This document shows, one piece after another, positions 1 through 7,815 of a stretch of DNA of 64,000 nt (positions within the stretch are counted from its first letter, which is position 1; each line of letters begins with the position of its first letter). Under the pieces are notes generated by a model. That model worked only from the letters and a program-made list of their open reading frames with translations, was not told where the DNA came from and made no database searches. Origin of the DNA: Clostridiales bacterium (lineage in GTDB: Bacteria; Bacillota; Clostridia; Christensenellales; Pumilibacteraceae); assembly GCA_022508505.1 (NCBI GenBank), contig JAFLVC010000005.1, positions 62,001 to 126,000 on the forward strand, read 5' to 3'. Position numbers and translations under genes: made by a program.

Positions 1-318
1 GCGGACGAGGACAATAAGCGCAAGGAAGTCGTCGACGCAAAGAACCAGGCAGACATGCTCGTTATCTCTATCGAGAAATTCTTGCGCGAGAACGGCGACA
101 CCATTGACGAAGGCGATAAGGCTGATCTCAACAGAGAAATGACCAACGTCAAAGAGGTTCTCAAGACCGAAGATCTCGATGCTATCCTCGACGCTGTTGA
201 GAGCCTGCAAAAGCTCAGCAACGGTATCTTCTCTAAGCTCTACGAAAACGGCAGCACCGCTCAACCTCAGGACGACGTCGTCGTTGACGATGCCGAGGTT
301 GTAGGCGATAACAACTAA
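1..318 (+). CDS. dnaK: Chaperone DnaK, C-terminal end (5' cut by window)
   Basis: The frame is open from base 1 and stops at 316-318, giving 105 residues of the alpha-helical lid of Hsp70 followed by a short disordered acidic tail (QPQDDVVVDDAEVVGDNN). The visible part reads as the DnaK helical bundle: the DNKRKEVVDAKNQAD stretch, then the ENGDTIDEGDK segment and the lid helices. DnaK is the cytosolic ATP-dependent chaperone that works with DnaJ, whose gene follows. The nucleotide-binding and substrate-binding domains lie outside the window. Confidence 0.95.
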   Translation, partial: ADEDNKRKEVVDAKNQADMLVISIEKFLRENGDTIDEGDKADLNREMTNVKEVLKTEDLDAILDAVESLQKLSNGIFSKLYENGSTAQPQDDVVVDDAEVVGDNN

Positions 319-342
319 TACAACTAAATTATTGCGGCGGCA

Positions 343-464
343 GGCACTGTAGGTATACAGTGCCCGTCGGTCGCATTATTCGAGCACTCATTTCAGCATT
401 CGCATAGCATTGTTCGAGATAGGACTTTGCCTATTTTGTGCACGAATTTATCTGCTATGCGAAT
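343..464 (+). other. Structured RNA spacer between dnaK and dnaJ
   Basis: Two inverted repeats fill this non-coding spacer. The first is a 9-bp perfect stem, 343-351 with 356-364, and a GGTA loop. The second is a 12-bp perfect stem, 398-409 with 453-464, enclosing 43 bases that themselves hold a 5-bp hairpin (419-423 with 430-434). Neither is followed by a T-run, so neither looks like an ordinary intrinsic terminator. The second ends 23 bases before the dnaJ ATG. It could be an mRNA processing or stability element separating dnaK from dnaJ; that is inference. Confidence 0.5.
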
Positions 465-487
465 CGCAAAAATTCCTCGGAGTAAGT

Positions 488-1600
488 ATGGCAAAAAATT
501 ATTACGAAATATTGGGCATATCTAAAACCGCTTCGGACGATGAGATGAAATCGGCGTTCCGCAAGCTTGCGCGCCAATATCACCCCGACCTTCATCCCGG
601 CGATGAAGTTGCGGCAAACAAGTTCAAAGAGATTAACGAAGCGTACGAAACGCTGTCCGATCCCACAAAGCGCGCAGAGTACGATCGCGAGCAGGCCGGT
701 CCCTCGGCGGGCGCCGGTGGCGGAGCAGGCGGTGCGGGCGGTCAACGCGGCGGCCCCGGCGGAGCATTCGACGATTTCTTCAATATGTTCGGCGGTGCGG
801 GCGGCCCCGGTCACGGCGGCGAGCCCGGCGGCGGTGCGGGCGACATCAGTCTTAACGTTACTTTGACGTTTGAGGAGGCGGCGTTCGGGACGCAAAAGGA
901 AATTGCGGTCAACCGTTTTGAGCAGTGTGCGGCATGCCGTGGCACGGGTGCAAAGAACGGCACGCAGTTTGTAAAGTGCACCAACTGCGGCGGAACGGGT
1001 AAAGTCCGTTACGCGCAGGAAACTCCGTTCGGCAGGGTTGTAAGCATGAAGCCGTGTAACGTATGTAGCGGCAGCGGCAGGATAATCAAAGAGCCTTGTC
1101 CTTCGTGCGCCGGCAGGGGATCGATGCGCAAAAATTCCAACCTGCGCATAACGTTCCCGCCCGGAGTAGAGCCCAATCAGATAATGACCATACCCGGCGA
1201 GGGTGAGCGGCGTGCGGGTGCAAAGGCGGGCAACCTAATTTTGATGATAACCGTCTTGCCGCACAAGCTGTTTAGACGAAAGGGGCTCGATCTTCTTGTC
1301 GACATACCGGTTACGTTTACACAGGCGATGCTCGGCGACAAGGTGCTCGTTCCCGCGCTGAAAGGCAACAAAATATCGTTCCCGCTACCCGAAGGCGCTC
1401 AGAGCGGAATGACATTCAAACTAAAGGAGCAAGGTCTTGAAAATCCCAAAAAGCAGATTAAAGGCGACTTGCTAGTCACTATCGATATAGAATTACCCAA
1501 AAATCTCTCCGGTGATCAAAAACGTAAAATCAAGGAACTTCATGAGAGCTTTAAGCCCGAACAGTACGATAAAGCGCGTGAGTTCATGAGAAAACAATAA
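488..1600 (+). CDS. dnaJ: Chaperone DnaJ (type I Hsp40)
   Basis: A 370-residue type I DnaJ. The N-terminal J domain (about 1-70) carries the HPD triad at residues 32-34, which stimulates DnaK ATPase. A very glycine-rich linker follows, then four CxxCxGxG zinc-binding repeats (CAACRGTG, CTNCGGTG, CNVCSGSG, CPSCAGRG) and the C-terminal substrate-binding beta domains. The ATG at 488 is preferred over the upstream ATG at 410: it has a GGAG Shine-Dalgarno sequence just upstream and gives the standard MAKNYYEILG start. It lies downstream of dnaK in the same direction, as is usual, with a structured spacer between them. Confidence 0.97.
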   Translation: MAKNYYEILGISKTASDDEMKSAFRKLARQYHPDLHPGDEVAANKFKEINEAYETLSDPTKRAEYDREQAGPSAGAGGGAGGAGGQRGGPGGAFDDFFNMFGGAGGPGHGGEPGGGAGDISLNVTLTFEEAAFGTQKEIAVNRFEQCAACRGTGAKNGTQFVKCTNCGGTGKVRYAQETPFGRVVSMKPCNVCSGSGRIIKEPCPSCAGRGSMRKNSNLRITFPPGVEPNQIMTIPGEGERRAGAKAGNLILMITVLPHKLFRRKGLDLLVDIPVTFTQAMLGDKVLVPALKGNKISFPLPEGAQSGMTFKLKEQGLENPKKQIKGDLLVTIDIELPKNLSGDQKRKIKELHESFKPEQYDKAREFMRKQ

Positions 1601-1611
1601 TTAGCGTGAAT

Positions 1612-1646
1612 ACCGCCGAAATTTTCGGCGGTTATTTGCGTTTTAT
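1612..1646 (+). terminator. Probable terminator after dnaJ
   Basis: Perfect inverted repeat 1612-1620 with 1624-1632 (ACCGCCGAA / TTCGGCGGT), starting 12 bases after the dnaJ stop and followed by a T-rich but interrupted stretch. It probably ends the dnaK-dnaJ transcript. Confidence 0.6.
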
Positions 1647-1737
1647 CTGTAATATTCAATTTATATTGACTTTGTCGCCGCATGCGGTCGCAGACTGCGG
1701 CGCGTGCGGTTTAAAATATTTTACAAGGAGATACTCA

Positions 1738-2937
1738 ATGAAAGTATTGGTTATAAACGCAGGCAGCTCGTCGCTGAAATATCAGCTTATAGAGACCGAC
1801 ACCGAAGAGGTGCTCAGCAAAGGCGTCTGCGAGCGCATAGGCAACGACGGCTCGACGCTCACGCACACAGGTAAGGCAAAGGTCAAGCTTGAAAAGCCGA
1901 TGCCCACGCACAAGGAAGCGATAATGCTCGTTCTCGACGCTCTCGTCGACAAAGAGCACGGCGTAATTAACTCCATGTCGGAAATCGCAGCTGTGGGACA
2001 CCGCGTTCTGCATTCGGGCGAGGATTTTGACGATTCGGTGCTCGTCACGCCCGAAACGCTCAAAACCATCGAGTCAAACGTCGACCTCGGACCGCTTCAC
2101 ATGCCTGCTAACATCATGGGCATAAAGGCTTGCCGCGAGGTAATGCCGTCCGCGCCCATGGTTGCCGTTTTTGATACGACATTCCACTCGACCATGCCCG
2201 ATTACGCATACATGTACGCAATCGACTACGATGACTACAAAAAGCACAAGGTCCGCAAGTACGGCTTCCACGGCTCCAGCCACGCATACGTGTCGGGAAG
2301 AGCGGCAGCGCTCATGCAAAAGCAAGACATAAAAACCGTTGTTTGCCACCTCGGCAACGGCGCAAGCATAAGCGCCGTAAAGAACGGCAAGTGCGTTGAT
2401 ACATCCATGGGAATTACGCCGCTTGAAGGGCTTGTCATGGGCACGAGAAGCGGCGATATCGATCCCGCCGCCGTGGAGTTTCTCATGGACAAGAAGAATA
2501 TCGACGTTCATGAGATGACCAATTATCTCAACAAAAAATGCGGCGTTTTGGGTATCAGCGGCGTCAGCTCCGACTTCCGCGATCTCGAAGCGGCAGTCAA
2601 CGAAGGCAACCCGCGTGCAAAGCTTGCAATGGACATGTTCTCGTATCGCGTCAAAAAATATGTCGGCGCTTACGCCGCCGCTATGGGCGGACTTGACTGC
2701 CTCGTATTTACGGGCGGAATAGGCGAGCACACGGTTTGCGTGCGCGAAGCGGTTTGCAAAGACATGGAATATCTCGGCGTAGTTCTCGACGAAAAGAAGA
2801 ATGCAAACCCGCCGCGCGACGCCGAAGTCGAAATAAGCGCCAAAAAATCAAAGGTCAAAATTTACATTATCCCGACCAACGAGGAGCTTTATATAGCTCG
2901 CGAAACGCTCAAGCATAAGGACGACAAGACGGCATAA
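1738..2937 (+). CDS. ackA: Acetate kinase
   Basis: A 399-residue acetate kinase, which makes acetate and ATP from acetyl phosphate and ADP at the end of fermentation. Diagnostic blocks are visible: NAGSSSLKYQ at the N-terminus, GFHGSSHAYVS, HLGNGAS, TRSGDIDP and FTGGIGEH, the phosphate- and nucleotide-binding loops of the ASKHA fold. The ATG at 1738 is chosen because ACAAGGAGAT precedes it at good spacing and it begins directly with MKVLVINAGS; the longer frame from 1606 would run through the dnaJ terminator. Its metabolic partner pta is not adjacent but lies about 20 kb away at 22533. The next gene overlaps its stop codon by one base. Confidence 0.97.
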   Translation: MKVLVINAGSSSLKYQLIETDTEEVLSKGVCERIGNDGSTLTHTGKAKVKLEKPMPTHKEAIMLVLDALVDKEHGVINSMSEIAAVGHRVLHSGEDFDDSVLVTPETLKTIESNVDLGPLHMPANIMGIKACREVMPSAPMVAVFDTTFHSTMPDYAYMYAIDYDDYKKHKVRKYGFHGSSHAYVSGRAAALMQKQDIKTVVCHLGNGASISAVKNGKCVDTSMGITPLEGLVMGTRSGDIDPAAVEFLMDKKNIDVHEMTNYLNKKCGVLGISGVSSDFRDLEAAVNEGNPRAKLAMDMFSYRVKKYVGAYAAAMGGLDCLVFTGGIGEHTVCVREAVCKDMEYLGVVLDEKKNANPPRDAEVEISAKKSKVKIYIIPTNEELYIARETLKHKDDKTA

Positions 2938-3686
2938 TGCCGATGGCGGGCAACTTTTTGAGCGAGCTGAGACAGTTGCTTTATCCCGACGGATTGAAGT
3001 GTATTGTCTGTGGCAGAGAGATGCGTGAAAGCCGCTACGGTCTGTGCGACAGGTGCTCGTTTGATTTGAACGGCAATTATTGCAGGCTGTGCGGCAGGCA
3101 CAAGGTGGGTATTGGCGATTATTGCGGGACGTGTTCCGAAATGTCGCTGCACTTCGACCAAGCACGCTCTTCCGTCATGTATTCGGACAACGCAAAGAAA
3201 ACCGTTCATCGGCTTAAGTACGGCTCGGCCGCATACCTTGCAAGGCATCTCGGCGAATTTATGCTCGATACGCTGTTTTCAACAGATTGGACGTTTGATT
3301 GCTTTACCTATGTTCCGATGTATCCGCGCAAGCAGAAGAAGCGCGGATACAATCAAGCGGAATTGCTCGCAAAGGCTGTCGCCGAGCATACAACCACGCC
3401 GTGCATGACCATTCTCGAAAAGACGGTAGATACGCCCAATCAAGCGAGGCTTACCCGCGAAGAACGAATGAAAAACATAGCGGGTGCATTCAAGGCTGTG
3501 ACGCGTCCGCCCGAACACGTTGTGTTGATAGACGATGTCATGACTACCGGCTCGACGCTCAGCGAGTGCGCAAAAGTCCTCAAAAAAGCGGGCGCAAAAA
3601 ACGTGTTTGCCCTGACTTTCGCGTCCGTTCCCGAACAGGCATTGACCGATAAACAGGTCATAAATATACGTGATTTTCGCCGATAA
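2937..3686 (+). CDS. ComF-family phosphoribosyltransferase-like protein
   Basis: A 249-residue ComF-family protein. The N-terminus has four CxxC pairs (Cys22/25, 37/40, 49/52 and 63/66), the zinc-ribbon-like region typical of ComF/GntX. The C-terminal half is a type I phosphoribosyltransferase fold with the PRPP-binding loop VVLIDDVMTTGSTL. In Bacillus, ComFC acts with the ComFA helicase in DNA uptake, but many relatives occur without a competence operon and their substrate is unknown. No comFA is visible here. The start codon overlaps the ackA stop (TAATG), which suggests translational coupling; an ATG six bases later (2943) is an alternative. Confidence 0.88.
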   Translation: MPMAGNFLSELRQLLYPDGLKCIVCGREMRESRYGLCDRCSFDLNGNYCRLCGRHKVGIGDYCGTCSEMSLHFDQARSSVMYSDNAKKTVHRLKYGSAAYLARHLGEFMLDTLFSTDWTFDCFTYVPMYPRKQKKRGYNQAELLAKAVAEHTTTPCMTILEKTVDTPNQARLTREERMKNIAGAFKAVTRPPEHVVLIDDVMTTGSTLSECAKVLKKAGAKNVFALTFASVPEQALTDKQVINIRDFRR

Positions 3687-3691
3687 AGGAC

Positions 3692-3720
3692 TTGACTATT
3701 GCTGTTTTCCGTGCTATTAT
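3692..3720 (+). promoter_or_regulatory. SigA-type promoter for rny
   Basis: TTGACT at 3692-3697 and TATTAT at 3715-3720 are separated by exactly 17 bases. The site lies in the 141-base gap between the ComF-type gene and rny, leaving a leader of roughly 100 bases. Confidence 0.75.
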
Positions 3721-3827
3721 TATATAAGCGCAGTGCGCTATCTGTAATTTAGCCGCCGATAAGCTCTTATCTCTCAATAAATGCTTTTTGAGCGGCATAA
3801 ACATAAAAATTCTATAAGGAGGATATC

Positions 3828-5408
3828 ATGGCCCTACTTTCGAGTACGGAAGTTGTTTTATATGTATTTTTGCCCATAATCGGCTTGATAGTCGGCGCTG
3901 TCGTCGGAATTGTTGTGTTCAAGATGATTCAGACCAAGAAAATCGGCGACGCTAAGCAGACAGCAAATAAAATGATCGAAGACGCCGTAAACGAAGCTAA
4001 AGACCTGCGTAAAACCGCAGCAAAGGAAGCTAAAGAACAGCTCGACAAAGAGCGCAACGACCTTGAAAGAAAAATGCGCGACAGAGAAAGCAATCTTTCA
4101 AGACAAGAACAACGCATCATTCAACGCGAGGAATCGCTCGACAAAAAAGAGCAAGCTATCGACCGCAAATCGGAGGAGCTCGACAATCAGCGCAACTCGC
4201 TTGCACAAAAGCACGCCGATGCGGACAAGCTTAAAGCAGAGCTCGACGATGCGAATAACCGTATTCTTGACGAGATACAGCACATATCTCAAATGACCAA
4301 GGAAGAAGCCAAAGCCAAGCTCATCGACGCAATCCGCGACGAAGCAAAGCACGACGCGGCCAAGATGGTTAGAGAGATAGACGCCGAAGCGCGCGAAGAA
4401 GCCGACAAAAGAGCGCAAAAGCTTGTCGCGCTTGCCGTTCAGCGCTGTGCGGTTGACCACAGCTCGGAAATTACCGTTTCGACAGTGGCTCTTCCCAACG
4501 ACGAGATGAAGGGGCGCATTATCGGCAGAGAGGGGCGCAATATACGCGCTCTCGAAACGGCTACCGGTTGCGACCTCATAATCGACGATACGCCGGAGGC
4601 GGTCGTGCTCTCGTGCTTCGATCCCATCCGCAGAGAAATTGCGCGTATCGCGCTCGAAAAGCTCATCAGCGACGGTCGCATTCATCCCGGACGCATAGAG
4701 GACCTCGTCGAAAAGGCAAAGAAAGAAGTCGACGTCAAGGTTAAGGAAGCAGGTGAGAACGCCATGTACGAAACAGGCGTGTTCGGACTTAATCCCGAAC
4801 TCGTGCGTATTCTCGGAAGGTTACGCTTCCGCACAAGCTACGGTCAAAATGTTTTAAGGCATTCCATTGAGGTCGCAAACCTCGCGGGTATTATGGCGGC
4901 AGAGCTCGGCGCGGACGTCGCTCTTGCTAAGCGCGGCGGGCTTTTGCACGATATAGGTAAAGCTCTCGACCACGAGATTGAGGGTACTCACGTCTCTATC
5001 GGTGTGGACGTCGCAAAGAAGTACAAGGAATCCAAAGGCGTCGTGCACTGCATAGCGGCACACCACAACGACGTCGAGCCCGAAACTATCGAGGCTATCA
5101 TCGTTCAGTGCTGCGACGCAATATCGGGCGCAAGACCGGGCGCGCGCCGCGAATCGCTCGACAACTACGTCAAGCGTCTCGAAAAACTCGAAGAGATTGC
5201 CAACAGCTACGAGGGCGTCGAGAAGTCGTTTGCCGTTCAGGCGGGACGCGAGATTCGCATAATCGTAAAGCCGGAAGTCATCGACGATGTAAAGGCGCTG
5301 TATATGTCAAAGGAAATCGCAAAGCAGATCGAACAGGATATGCAGTATCCCGGTCAGATCAAGGTAAACGTAATTCGCGAAACACGCGCCGTCGAGTACG
5401 CGAAGTAA
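3828..5408 (+). CDS. rny: Ribonuclease Y
   Basis: A 526-residue membrane-anchored endoribonuclease that starts mRNA decay in Bacillota. In order: an N-terminal transmembrane helix (about residues 9-31); a long, highly charged coiled coil to about residue 200; a KH RNA-binding domain with [15 protein letters not shown]; and an HD domain with the metal-binding [10 protein letters not shown] motif. The start is well supported by ATAAGGAGGATATC just upstream of the ATG. The gene has its own promoter and is followed by a hairpin at 5435-5470, so it is probably monocistronic. Confidence 0.97.
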   Translation: MALLSSTEVVLYVFLPIIGLIVGAVVGIVVFKMIQTKKIGDAKQTANKMIEDAVNEAKDLRKTAAKEAKEQLDKERNDLERKMRDRESNLSRQEQRIIQREESLDKKEQAIDRKSEELDNQRNSLAQKHADADKLKAELDDANNRILDEIQHISQMTKEEAKAKLIDAIRDEAKHDAAKMVREIDAEAREEADKRAQKLVALAVQRCAVDHSSEITVSTVALPNDEMKGRIIGREGRNIRALETATGCDLIIDDTPEAVVLSCFDPIRREIARIALEKLISDGRIHPGRIEDLVEKAKKEVDVKVKEAGENAMYETGVFGLNPELVRILGRLRFRTSYGQNVLRHSIEVANLAGIMAAELGADVALAKRGGLLHDIGKALDHEIEGTHVSIGVDVAKKYKESKGVVHCIAAHHNDVEPETIEAIIVQCCDAISGARPGARRESLDNYVKRLEKLEEIANSYEGVEKSFAVQAGREIRIIVKPEVIDDVKALYMSKEIAKQIEQDMQYPGQIKVNVIRETRAVEYAK

Positions 5409-5434
5409 CCACTATTTATAAGTATATATTCGGC

Positions 5435-5475
5435 AATATCGGAATGGGTATGATTGCCCGTTCCGATATTTTCAA
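5435..5475 (+). terminator. Terminator after rny
   Basis: Long inverted repeat with outer arms 5435-5444 (AATATCGGAA) and 5461-5470 (TTCCGATATT) and an inner GGG/CCC pairing, followed by a short T-run. It begins about 27 bases after the rny stop. Confidence 0.65.
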
Positions 5476-5514
5476 TAAATAGTATTTTTAACGGAATATC
5501 TACAAGGAGACAGC

Positions 5515-6066
5515 ATGAAACATTGCGGCACGCAAACGATAATTACAGAGAGGTTGCTTTTGCGGAGGTTTACGCAAGACGACGCTGTGCGCATGTTTGT
5601 AAATTGGGCAAGTGACGACGAAGTTACTAAATTTATGACTTGGCAAGCTCACAGCGATATTTCGGTGACGAAAAGCGTTTTGAATTCTTGGATTGAGCTG
5701 TATGCGCGCGATGATTTTTATAATTGGGCCATTGTACTTAAGGACGGCAATCCAATCGGTTCGATAGGTTGTAATCCGAATATCGGCGCAATGAATGACT
5801 GCGCAATGAGCGTCGGGTATTGCATCTCAAAAAAATATTGGCATCAAGGTTTTACGTCGGAAGCGTTGAAAGCCGTAATATCGTATATTTTCGATTACAC
5901 GGATTGTATGCGGTTGGAAGCGACGCACGATCCGCGCAATCCAAATTCCGGCAAGGTTATGCAAAAATGCGGAATGAGATACGAAGGCACTTTGCGTAAG
6001 CGCGGTAAAAACAATTTAGGAATATGCGACCAACATATATATTCGATATTGCGCGATGAAAAATAA
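5515..6066 (+). CDS. GNAT-family N-acetyltransferase (RimJ/RimL-like)
   Basis: A 183-residue GNAT acetyltransferase. The beginning TERLLLRRFTQDD, the central SVGYCISKKYWHQGFTSEAL (acetyl-CoA-binding motif A region) and the late NPNSGKVMQKCGMRYEGTLR block are characteristic of the RimJ/RimL branch, which acetylates protein N-termini or small amines. The acceptor cannot be told from sequence. The start has ACAAGGAGACAGC upstream. It stands alone between the rny terminator and two strong terminators. Confidence 0.85.
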   Translation: MKHCGTQTIITERLLLRRFTQDDAVRMFVNWASDDEVTKFMTWQAHSDISVTKSVLNSWIELYARDDFYNWAIVLKDGNPIGSIGCNPNIGAMNDCAMSVGYCISKKYWHQGFTSEALKAVISYIFDYTDCMRLEATHDPRNPNSGKVMQKCGMRYEGTLRKRGKNNLGICDQHIYSILRDEK

Positions 6067-6076
6067 TAGATACTAA

Positions 6077-6109
6077 CTCGCCGATTAAATGCAATCGGCG
6101 AGCTTTTTT
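6077..6109 (+). terminator. Terminator after the GNAT gene
   Basis: Perfect 10-bp stem CTCGCCGATT / AATCGGCGAG (6077-6086 with 6093-6102) with a 6-base loop, followed by CTTTTTTC. A classic intrinsic terminator 10 bases after the stop codon. Confidence 0.9.
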
Positions 6110-6133
6110 CGATATTTATGAAGTTATTTCGAC

Positions 6134-6164
6134 AAATGCGGGCAAAATAGCCCGCATTTTTTTT
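6134..6164 (+). terminator. Second intrinsic terminator, just upstream of spoIIAA
   Basis: Perfect 10-bp stem AAATGCGGGC / GCCCGCATTT (6134-6143 with 6150-6159), 6-base loop and a run of eight T's (6157-6164). Only 27 bases separate it from the spoIIAA ATG, too little for a full promoter after it. It may therefore act as an attenuator or insulator for the spoIIA operon. Confidence 0.85.
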
Positions 6165-6191
6165 GCTATTCTCTAAACGGAGCAAGAAATC

Positions 6192-6500
6192 ATGAGGATT
6201 GAGCATCAAAGAAAATCTGATGAACTGCGCGTCAAGCTTTTGGGTGAGCTTGACGAGAGTTGCAGCAACTACGTTCGCGCGGCGATCGACAACCTTGTCG
6301 ACGACGGCGGCATCAAGCGGCTTGTCATAGATATGTCAGAGCTGTCGTTTATGGATTCTACAGGAATCGGAGTCTTGATAGGGCGGTATAAACGTCTAAA
6401 GCCGCGCGGCATACCTATCTTGTTGCTTGCGCCAAATCCTACGGTGGACCGAGTGCTTGGGCTATCCGGAATATACGATATTATGCCAAAGGCGGTGTGA
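6192..6500 (+). CDS. spoIIAA: Anti-sigma F factor antagonist SpoIIAA
   Basis: A 102-residue STAS-domain protein. The phosphorylation motif MDSTGIGVLIGRY places the conserved serine at residue 56 (Ser58 in Bacillus subtilis). Unphosphorylated SpoIIAA binds SpoIIAB and frees sigma F in the forespore; SpoIIAB phosphorylates it to switch it off, and the phosphatase SpoIIE (not in the window) reverses this. ACGGAGCAAG lies upstream of the ATG. It is the first gene of the three-gene operon with spoIIAB and sigF; the spoIIAB ATG begins one base after its stop. Confidence 0.95.
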   Translation: MRIEHQRKSDELRVKLLGELDESCSNYVRAAIDNLVDDGGIKRLVIDMSELSFMDSTGIGVLIGRYKRLKPRGIPILLLAPNPTVDRVLGLSGIYDIMPKAV

Positions 6501-6501
6501 A

Positions 6502-6954
6502 ATGAAGAACGAAATGACCTTGACTTTCAGCGCAATTTCCGAAAACGAGGGGTTTGCGCGTAACGCGGTTGCGGCATTTTGCGCCGTTCTCGACCCTACC
6601 GTCGATCAGATAAACGACATCAAAACAGCCGTGTCGGAGGCGGTTACCAACGCGATAGTTCACGCATATCCGAATCCATCCGAAGATGATCTTGTGACAG
6701 TCAGGACGTCGTTATCGGACGACACCGTACATATCGTCGTTTCGGACAACGGCATAGGCATTGACGACATAGAGCACGCCATGCAGCCGTTCTTTACTAC
6801 AAAGCCCGAACAGGAGCGCAGCGGCATGGGTTTTACCGTGATGGAATCGTTTACAGACAAGCTCGAGGTTGAGCGTAACGAGCCCACGGGCACCGTTGTT
6901 TCCATGACCAAGACGATAAGAGGCGGTGCGGATTGGAAACACAAGAAACATTAG
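6502..6954 (+). CDS. spoIIAB: Anti-sigma F factor SpoIIAB
   Basis: A 150-residue GHKL-type serine kinase and anti-sigma factor. Motifs: N box in AVSEAVTNAIVHAY, G1 box SDNGIGIDD and G2 box SGMGFTVMESF. It holds sigma F inactive before septation and phosphorylates SpoIIAA. The ATG at 6502 follows the spoIIAA stop by one base and lies downstream of AAGGCGGTG; the longer frame from 6427 would overlap spoIIAA and adds no family-like sequence. The 3' end overlaps the sigF start by 22 bases. Confidence 0.95.
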   Translation: MKNEMTLTFSAISENEGFARNAVAAFCAVLDPTVDQINDIKTAVSEAVTNAIVHAYPNPSEDDLVTVRTSLSDDTVHIVVSDNGIGIDDIEHAMQPFFTTKPEQERSGMGFTVMESFTDKLEVERNEPTGTVVSMTKTIRGGADWKHKKH

Positions 6955-7655
6955 AACTAATTTCTTCCGCTCAAAACGGCGATCGCGACGCGAGCGAATT
7001 GTTGATAAAGAATAATTCGCCGCTCATAAAATCGGTAATTCGCCGCTATAAAAACAAGGGCGTAGACTACGACGACCTGTATCAGCTCGGCTGCATGGGG
7101 TTCATCAAGGCGGTAAAAAACTTTTCGAGCGAGTTCGAAGTTCGGTTTTCTACCTATGCCGTTCCTATGATAGCGGGCGAGGTCAAGCGTTTTATGCGCG
7201 ACGACGGGCCTGTCAAGGTTTCGCGCGGGACTAAAACCGCGGCGATAAAAATAAATCGTTTCATAGAAAAGTATAAACGCGAAAACGACAGCTCGCCGAC
7301 AATTGAGACGATAGCAGCGGAATTCGGAATAGAGCCGCAGGAAGCTGTGTTTATCATGGACTCCAATAAATACCCTGTGTCCATTTACGAGCGTAACGAT
7401 GACGAGAATGCGCGTACGCTTCTCGACAAACTGCAGACATCCGAAAACGAGGAAGAAAAGCTCGATAAGATGATGCTTAAGCAGATAATTAACACGCTGC
7501 CGCCGCGCGACAAAAAGATAATACTGCTAAGATACTTTGCCGACAAAACCCAGAGTGAGGTAGCGCGCGTGCTCAACGTGTCGCAGGTGCAGGTGTCGCG
7601 GCTTGAAAACAGAATACTGTCTCAAATGCGTGAAAAATACTTCGTCGAAAAGTAG
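6933..7655 (+). CDS. sigF: RNA polymerase sporulation sigma factor SigF
   Basis: A 240-residue sigma-70-family factor, the first forespore-specific sigma. Region 2 (YDDLYQLGCMGFIKAVKNF, then FSTYAVPMIAGEVKRFMRDDG), region 3 and the region 4 helix-turn-helix (TQSEVARVLNVSQVQVSRLENRIL) are complete. The start is a TTG at 6933 inside spoIIAB, with GAGGCGG upstream; the first in-frame ATG comes too late, beyond part of region 2. The TTG and the overlap suggest translation coupled to spoIIAB at reduced efficiency, which would help keep sigma F below its inhibitor. A terminator follows at 7674. Confidence 0.93.
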   Translation: METQETLELISSAQNGDRDASELLIKNNSPLIKSVIRRYKNKGVDYDDLYQLGCMGFIKAVKNFSSEFEVRFSTYAVPMIAGEVKRFMRDDGPVKVSRGTKTAAIKINRFIEKYKRENDSSPTIETIAAEFGIEPQEAVFIMDSNKYPVSIYERNDDENARTLLDKLQTSENEEEKLDKMMLKQIINTLPPRDKKIILLRYFADKTQSEVARVLNVSQVQVSRLENRILSQMREKYFVEK

Positions 7656-7673
7656 TGTAACATATGCTCGAAA

Positions 7674-7704
7674 AAAGCCGAGAGCTCGCAAAACTCTCGG
7701 CTTT
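7674..7704 (+). terminator. Terminator after sigF
   Basis: Perfect 11-bp stem AAAGCCGAGAG / CTCTCGGCTTT (7674-7684 with 7694-7704), 19 bases after the sigF stop. The T-run is short, but A/T-rich sequence follows. Confidence 0.75.
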
Positions 7705-7714
7705 AAATTATGTG

Positions 7715-7743
7715 TTGCTATTTTATCATTCTTATGCTATACT
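7715..7743 (+). promoter_or_regulatory. SigA-type promoter for galE-galM
   Basis: TTGCTA at 7715-7720 and TATACT at 7738-7743 with a 17-base spacer, in the gap between the sigF terminator and galE. The expected start site is near 7750, giving a leader of about 65 bases. Confidence 0.7.
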
Positions 7744-7815
7744 GTAAAAAATAACATTTATTTTCGTAAGGAAATATCCGACGGCATTACCGTTACAAAG
7801 ATATGTGAGGGTCTT

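Noticed and set aside
410-487. N-terminal extension of dnaJ from the ATG at 410
   Set aside because: The added 26 residues are not DnaJ-like, lie within the structured spacer, and the ATG at 488 has its own ribosome binding site.
2074-2730. 218-codon minus-strand frame opposite ackA
   Set aside because: Antisense shadow of a certain gene, Cys/His-rich by chance, no start signal.
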